Assembly (NCBI GenBank): GCA_003254885.1
Contig: QANT01001705.1
Coordinates: 1-25,874, forward strand
Source of the DNA: Purshia tridentata
Taxonomy: Eukaryota; Streptophyta; Magnoliopsida; Rosales; Rosaceae
Direction of reading: 5' to 3'
DNA length: 25,874 nucleotides
Below are positions 20,057 to 25,874 of the stretch, in pieces (position 1 is the stretch's first letter; each line of letters opens with the position of its first letter). The translations under genes and the position numbers were made by a program. Below the pieces are notes generated by a model. The model was not told the origin of the DNA. It did not search any database and worked only from the letters and a program-made list of their open reading frames with translations.

Positions 20057-22933
20057 TTAGATCAAACTTGTAAATGACGATGTCAGCATGTAAGGGATGT
20101 TTGCAAGAGGTCCGCGTTGGCAGGCCAGCTCATGAACGTCCTTAACAATGTCGAACACACCCTCTGGTTGTGCTAGTTTAAGTGCATTCTCAGACATCCT
20201 TTTAAGTTCATCTGTTTTGGTGCTGAACCAGTCAGCCACAATCCTAGCTGTTTCCTTGGGACTTCTGGTGAATACACCAGCCCCATTGTCTACCACATAA
20301 GGCACATTACCCTTTTCCTGGAGTTGCCAATTCAAGTGAAAAGGTTAATTTGGAACTGATCAAATTGTCTAAGAAAATGCATGAATTGAAGAGAGAGGGA
20401 TGAATCACTAACTTGTCCCGGAATGTAGTCATTGAGGATAATAGGAAGCCCCCTGATCAATGCCTCTGCAATTGTTCCAGGTCCAGCCTATGACAGATGG
20501 GAACCAATAAATATTCATTAGTCTAGGGTGCATGGATATATGCAAATTAGTAGGAGATTATTTGGATAGGAACCCTCTCAATGTACCTTTGTTATGATGC
20601 AGTCACAAGCTCCCATCCATTTTTCCATTTGGGTCTCAAACCCTCTAACCTACAAATAACAAATTGGAAAAAGCAAGACAGTTTACATATGTTTCAAAAT
20701 AAATGTATTTTTCCCATGTAAAAGTGTGTCGAAGTATAGGTTTTAACAAGCAAGGACGGTTACCTTTACTGGAATCTTCCATTCATCAGATACAAGAGTG
20801 GAGGCAAGGTTTTTATTACGGCCACATATAATGATCAACTGCCCTATTGGTTTTTCAAGTTCTTTATCAAATAGTGTTTCTCCCAGAGCCCTTGCAGTCT
20901 CCTTTACAGGACCCATTCCCTCACCTCCTCCCATCAGCAAAACTGCAGGCAAGTCCGGGTCCATTTCAAGTTCTTCTCTGAGTTGATCCTATGCAACCAC
21001 AAATTAGAAAGAAACAGTAAGGCACCATTAAGAAAATTCAGCAACCAAGCACATTGAAACATACATACAAACACAATATCAGGCATGCAACGAACCTTGA
21101 CGAGAACTGCCCGGGCAAAAGAGGGCCTGATGGGCAAGCCAAAAACGCGTATCTGAGACTCTTCAAGGCCATCTAATAGAGCCCTTTTAGCTACCTCCTG
21201 TGATGGGCAGTAGCACCTATTGACCCCAGGATGAAACCTGGAAAATATATCAATGTTAGAATATTGTATGATTGCCTATGATTTAAAATAAGCATGCATG
21301 AAATCGAAACTTTGATTAGCTTTATCAAACTGACCATGTAGGATGGCAGGTATTGAGGTCTGTGATAACTGTTACAAAAATCACTTTCTTCTGAAGGCCT
21401 TGCCATTTGAGAACCCACAACGGAATATGTTGCATCAAAGGATGCACACTAATTATAATATCTGGCTTGTATTCCATTAGGCCAGCCTCCACCTCCCTAC
21501 AATCAAAACACATCACTACTTAGTACTTAGAAAAATTCCAGTAAACTAAGAATTTCTAAGTCAATTGGAATCCTGTTCCCCCTCCAGCTAGAGCAATAAT
21601 TCATTGCTGTTCCAAAAGGAACTACCAATTTCACAATTATTTTTAATCTCTAACATTCATTAGGAGACAAGTGGATGATAAAGAATCATTTTAAAGAAGA
21701 AGAATTAATAAAAACGTAAAACATAAGTGAAAGTATGTAAAAAGGTCCTGCAATTGATCACAACTAATAATATCTAAAAGTATCATCATCCTTTATTAAA
21801 GTTTAATCATCAGACTTTGGTGAAGAGACCTAAGCATCAAGGAATATATATTATGATTGTGATAAAAACTACAGCTCCACTTGTAGGCTACAAGTACAAC
21901 AATGACTTGCTAAATTATCTATAGGTTTCATCTGAAAGTAAAAAGTGAAAAGTGGAAGGAGGTAAGAGATTTTACTTGGCATAGTAGGCTGCAATAGCAG
22001 CAAGGTAGACACTGTGTATCCATCGAGGAGAGGTACTGTGAAAAGCGACCTTCCACAGCTGCACATGTTTCACCATGAACTTGTAAGACCTCTCCATGTC
22101 ATTTAACGGCCAACCGGTGTACTCTTTCCAAACATCCTTCACAAATATCTGAAACATGGAATAAACTACTCATGAGTAAAGAAATTACAGGAACAGAGTT
22201 TATATAGAAAATCATTAAGGCTTGGAACAATTTAAATATGATGCACAAGAAATTTTTTAACTAAATACCTGGGAAAAGCATTAGTTACAGTTTCAGAGAT
22301 GAATTTAATCAAGAAACCATCTTTAACACATGAATATATTGTGCAGATATTTCCAAGTAGAAACGACAGGAAAATTGGCAAAGATGACAAAAATTGAATT
22401 AAAACACATAAATTCAAAAGACTTCAAGAACAAAAAGTCAAGCTGTTGACGAATTTTTCATGGACGTTGTGATTTTCTTTTTCCCAAGAGAAATTCTATA
22501 GTGTCAAATCAAAAGCATAAGACCAAAAGAACCAAAAATGTTAAACAAGGAAAAGAAAAAGAAAGAACCAAAATTAGAGAGAAGGAGAACCCATGAAAAC
22601 CCAGATGAGAAACAACTGAATTACCCTGTATTCGTCGCCAAACTCCATACGAAACGCATCACGAATAGCCTCGGCAGAAGCTCTGTGTCCCCCACCCGTG
22701 TCGCTCATGAGAATCAAAACATTCTTGGTCCTCTCGGCTCCAATCTGCACAAGCTCCATAGTCGTTGACCCATGCTCATAGAAATCGTCGTCGCTCTCGT
22801 CCTCAAAGCTCTTGTGGTGGTGGTGTTGGGTGTGACTAGTATTGCTTTTGAGGTACGAACCGTACCCTCCAACCTTTTCAAACACCTTCTCTGTTATCGA
22901 CTTTCTCGGAGACGCCACAGACATTATTGCCAT
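20057..22933 (-). CDS. MGD2: Monogalactosyldiacylglycerol synthase, type B (MGD2/MGD3-like), 469 aa
   Basis: Eight exons on the complement: 22625-22933, 21976-22148, 21335-21496, 21096-21237, 20764-20988, 20587-20649, 20413-20487 and 20057-20317. All junctions are GT/AG and the phases close (1410 nt). The enzyme transfers galactose from UDP-galactose to diacylglycerol, making MGDG at the plastid envelope. Family GT28 features are present: [20 protein letters not shown] (residues about 71-90) and [20 protein letters not shown]. Also present are [52 protein letters not shown], and the nucleotide-binding [20 protein letters not shown]. The C-terminus ends [10 protein letters not shown] short, His-rich N-terminus (HTQHHHHKS) and the lack of a long transit peptide mark it as type B; Arabidopsis MGD2 and MGD3 are 468 and 465 aa. 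I cannot tell MGD2 from MGD3, so the symbol is provisional. ATG 22933 is the first in the leader; ATG 22924 (MSVASPRKS) is an alternative three codons in. Confidence 0.95.
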
Positions 22934-23504
22934 AAACCACCACAACAAACAAAAAGTACAAAACTTTAAGAAGAAAATGAAAAACCCAGTTGCGTCCAAC
23001 GGTCGGAGTCTCGTTCCCGCCAACCGGAAATGGGTTTTTCCCGGCGGAGGAGGAAGTGCGTCCAGGAGAAACAGGTGAAAAAAACAGGGGTGGTGGGCAG
23101 AGAGGGAAGAAGAAATAGTCGCGGTTATTGGTGGTTGTGTTGTTAATACGGAGAAATGGTCCGAGTTGGCAATTCTGTGGGATTATATTGGTGTTTGGAT
23201 GCGGGAATTATGCTTTGGAATTTTGGGGCTCTGGGAATTTCTGGCCGTCAGATGGGCATTTCGTTTAGGAATGTTCGGAGGGCAAGATTCGAATCTTTAC
23301 AAGGTTGAACAGTGATTCTGATTATATTAATCATTTTTTGTTGTGTGGGTTTGCTCTGGGGCCCTTTGATTTTGGGTATTTGCTTAGGTGTGGTTGGGAC
23401 TTTGAAAGTTGGAATTTAGTTGGTGCCTCTCTGGCCCAAAGAATTGATTGGCTGCTTGGGGCCTCTTCTCATGACAAGTTGCTTTTCATTCATTCATGCA
23501 TAAT

Positions 23505-23512
23505 GCATATGC
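23505..23512. promoter_or_regulatory. P1BS-like PHR1 site (GCATATGC) upstream of MGD
   Basis: GCATATGC fits the palindromic P1BS consensus GNATATNC, bound by PHR1-type phosphate-starvation regulators. It is about 570 bases upstream of the MGD start codon. Type-B MGD genes are known to be induced by phosphate starvation, so the site would make sense here. A single match to six fixed bases is expected every few kilobases by chance, more often in AT-rich DNA, so the sequence alone is weak evidence. Confidence 0.35.
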
Positions 23513-25102
23513 ATGCATCGCTGTAATTGTTATTTGTCAAGCCATATATTATTTTCTTACATAATCATTATCAAAGCATCTACAAATTATAGAATGAAAC
23601 TTCAAATATTCGCTTAAAATAGTCGACAACTTCTAGAGGATCTTTTGTAAAGATTCTTGAGTTTTAATAACCATTGAAAATATATATGAGTCTATTTTTG
23701 TTCACCACAAAAAATGTGGTGATGAACATTACTACCATCATGAATAGATGACATGTAAAAATAAATTTTATAACCTATATTTATATGGTTGACATGATTG
23801 TTATTTTAAATATATATAACATATTATCTTAGACGAATTTACAAATATCAAAACTATATGTTTAAATATATATATGATAAAAATAACTCATAACCAGTCT
23901 CTTGAATTGGAGAAGCTAGAAAACAATTGGAGATTTTTTATATCCTGATTACCTGTTTCAGGATGATCATGACAAACAAGTACACTTCAAATTGAAGGGG
24001 ATTGTGATGGATAATCTCAAAAAGTTGTTGTTTTAATTAGAAACAAAACAAGGCCGGCCGGGGGTATTTAAAAGCAGAAAGCTGAGTGTGAATAATTGAG
24101 ATGTATATGAATAGAAGGTAGGAATATATTGACTAAGATTATTAGTTAAAGGATATATGCGTGATGACATAGAAAGGGTTGGTAAGATAAGAAATATATG
24201 GACTAACAAGTAACATATTTATATACATTCAATAAAGTTGTCGAATTTAGTTTTAGTATATTGAATATGAACAGCAGCAGTGGGCCAAATGGTGGTGAAC
24301 AGGTGATCGACATTATATCACAAATGTTTTCTTCATAATATAAATGAAATCCGAGTTCATATTTGCCCACACGATCTGATATCAGAAGGCAGACAGCTGC
24401 GGGTGGGTAGCTGCTGCTGAAAATGATCGATGTGTATTAATGTTCCTTAATGTTAAGATAGAAAGCTGAAAGGGACATCAACTACTTGTTAGATCGTAGT
24501 ACGTAGTTTGACTGTTTGAGGCAACAAAGAGGAATAATATTTATGGAGCCCATGTTTGTGACTTGATACAAAAGCATCTCTCTGATAAAATAAAATTTTG
24601 TTTCGTGGATTATCAAAACTATGTGGTTGTACGGTACGTGTTACAAATTACAATCACACCGAAAAATTATTCTAAATAAATAAAAGTACGTACGTGAGAC
24701 TTCTAATATTAAAGAGGTGTGCATCAATACTCCTCTCTTATACTCCATTAATTAGATAGCTATAGCTGAATTATAAAATGCTTCATGTATATATGTGTTG
24801 TTTCTGAACACTGAGTTGAAATAGTGAAGATCAGGAAAATGAAGATGCACAAAAGCAGCAAAACAAGAAGAATAATATGATTGTGAAATATGAAACTTCC
24901 TTGTTCCTTCTCCTAACGTACAGTACTTTACAGGACATGAAACAATCAACCTTTTCTCTTAAGGTCAATGCTATATTAGCATTAAGGTAGATGCATTTGT
25001 TAATTTCTCAATACCTGTGAATTATGAGATCGAGTTACTTAAGCATAAAGGTAGCAAACAGTATAACTGTGACCATCCTTTATTGTATGCCCAAGTGATT
25101 CG

Positions 25103-25126
25103 TTTCTTTCTTTCTTTCTTTCTTTC
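25103..25126. repeat. (TTTC)6 microsatellite
   Basis: Six exact TTTC units in a row. It is a simple-sequence repeat in gene-free DNA. Confidence 0.95.
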
Positions 25127-25277
25127 TGGGTCAGAGTTTTTCTTCTCCACTTTTTTGATGTGGGACAAAGATCAAGTGCAGCAGCTTCCTTTTATGAGCT
25201 TCTTTATTATTCAGCCCTTTGGCCCTTTTCTAATTCATCTCTTGCTGATCTGTACTAATTTGTCCTAATCTGCATAT

Positions 25278-25874
25278 GGGTAATGCTAGAGTGCCACAAT
25301 ATGGCACGTGCCATAATGACATGGAATTAACATGTCAATTAAATTACTTAATATATCTAATAATATATTTTCCACGTAAGCATTTTAAAAGACTAATATA
25401 TCCTCATTTAAAATTCTATAAAACATAAATCAAATCACAAAAGAAAAAAAGATTTTAAAAAGATTTCATGACAAAATTATAAATCTCTAAACGTTTTCTT
25501 AAAAAAAAAAATTCCCTAATTTTAGAAAAAAAAAAACACTCAATCCAATTATTTAGTTTAAGATTTAGATGAATATATTATATGAAAAAAGATTGTCGTA
25601 CTCATGAGGTTTTTTTAATCTAACTAAAGAAATTAAATTCTTCATTTAGATCTAACAAAAATAAACAATAAACACGACTTAAACTTAAAAAATATTTTGA
25701 ACATCACTAGACATTCGCTTTGTTCACTAATATTGAACACTTGTGGACATTTAATTAGAATAAGACTTATAATATGAGACTTATCGATCAACAACTTGTA
25801 ACTGATTTATATTTAAAAAATTTATTTAATAGAATACTCATCTTATTGTATGCAAATATATTTTGAAATGCATA
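25278..25874. mobile_element. Possible transposon end running off the window
   Basis: The sequence from GGGTAATGCTAGAGTGCC onward resembles the GGGTAATGCTA-type termini often seen at dispersed, non-coding plant elements. It is followed by nested short palindromes: TGGCACGTGCCA at 25302-25313, and GACATG facing CATGTC at about 25318-25336. Then comes very AT-rich DNA to the window edge. No inverted copy of the end occurs before 25874, so the far terminus, if any, is outside. The element class is not established. Confidence 0.3.

Larger units (their letters stand above)
22934..25269. other. MGD upstream region and gene-free AT-rich DNA
   Basis: The first 200-300 bases should hold the leader and core promoter of the MGD gene, reading leftward; no ATG on the minus strand intervenes between 22934 and about 23220. 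A P1BS-like motif lies at 23505-23512. The rest is AT-rich with no recognisable gene or RNA. It contains a TTTC microsatellite and a weak TCACCACA/TGTGGTGA hairpin near 23702-23723. Confidence 0.5.

Noticed and set aside
22574..23023. An N-terminal extension of the MGD protein starting at 23023 with a hydrophobic stretch ([17 protein letters not shown]) that could be a membrane or targeting segment
   Set aside because: The codon at 23023 is TTG, not ATG. The first ATG in this frame is at 22933, no other ATG lies between it and about 23220, and the family length fits that start.
23281..23300. GATTCGAATC resembling the T-loop of a tRNA
   Set aside because: No acceptor stem, D-arm or anticodon arm can be formed with the surrounding sequence. 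The motif is simply a 10-bp palindrome.
24361..24440. Imperfect CAGCTGC/GCAGCTG-type pairing suggesting a microRNA precursor
   Set aside because: The complementarity is only a few bases. No known plant microRNA was recognised and no long stem forms.
1..25874. CRISPR arrays, bacterial operons, prophage or viral integrations
   Set aside because: No regularly spaced repeats, polycistronic layout or viral genes are present. All recognised genes are plant nuclear genes with spliceosomal introns or plant promoters.

Overview
This is plant nuclear DNA. It is AT-rich and its genes are interrupted by short GT-AG introns. The encoded proteins include two chloroplast-envelope proteins (a Toc159-family import receptor and an MGDG synthase), the plant form of ARPC3, and a plant SAGA deubiquitinase. 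Gene structure and codon choice suit a eudicot. A Rosales-type genome is possible, but I cannot prove the family from the sequence.

Six protein genes can be supported. Left to right they are: a single-exon armadillo-repeat protein (+, 2991-4211); TOC90, the Toc159-family GTPase without an acidic domain (-, CDS 5736-8884, two coding exons plus a leader intron); a membrane-anchored LEA_2/NHL protein (+, 10532-11170); UBP22, the SAGA histone H2B deubiquitinase (-, 11745-15282, three exons); ARPC3, a subunit of the Arp2/3 actin nucleator (-, 16702-18071, four coding exons, the first consisting of only the ATG at its 3' end); and a type-B monogalactosyldiacylglycerol synthase, MGD2/MGD3-like (-, 20057-22933, eight exons). 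For the spliced genes I read every junction on the minus strand. In each case the phases close and the joined protein follows the family without gaps: 792, 596, 175 and 469 aa.

The genes are functionally unrelated neighbours, as is usual in a plant chromosome. Two of them (TOC90 and MGD) act at the chloroplast envelope, but nothing in the sequence suggests joint control. The left 3 kb and the right 2.9 kb carry no gene I can recognise. They hold AT-rich DNA, a probable 696-bp PIF/Harbinger-like MITE with a related unoccupied copy of its insertion site nearby, short tandem duplications, microsatellites and, at the right edge, a possible transposon end. Between ARPC3 and MGD there is a recent 142-bp tandem duplication and a perfect 15-bp-stem hairpin.

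I found no previously undescribed multi-gene system. The observations most worth checking are the MITE with its paralogous empty site, the ARPC3 start codon placed directly against an intron, two overlapping upstream ORFs in the TOC90 leader, a P1BS-type motif upstream of the MGD gene, and several perfect palindromes or hairpins in intergenic DNA.
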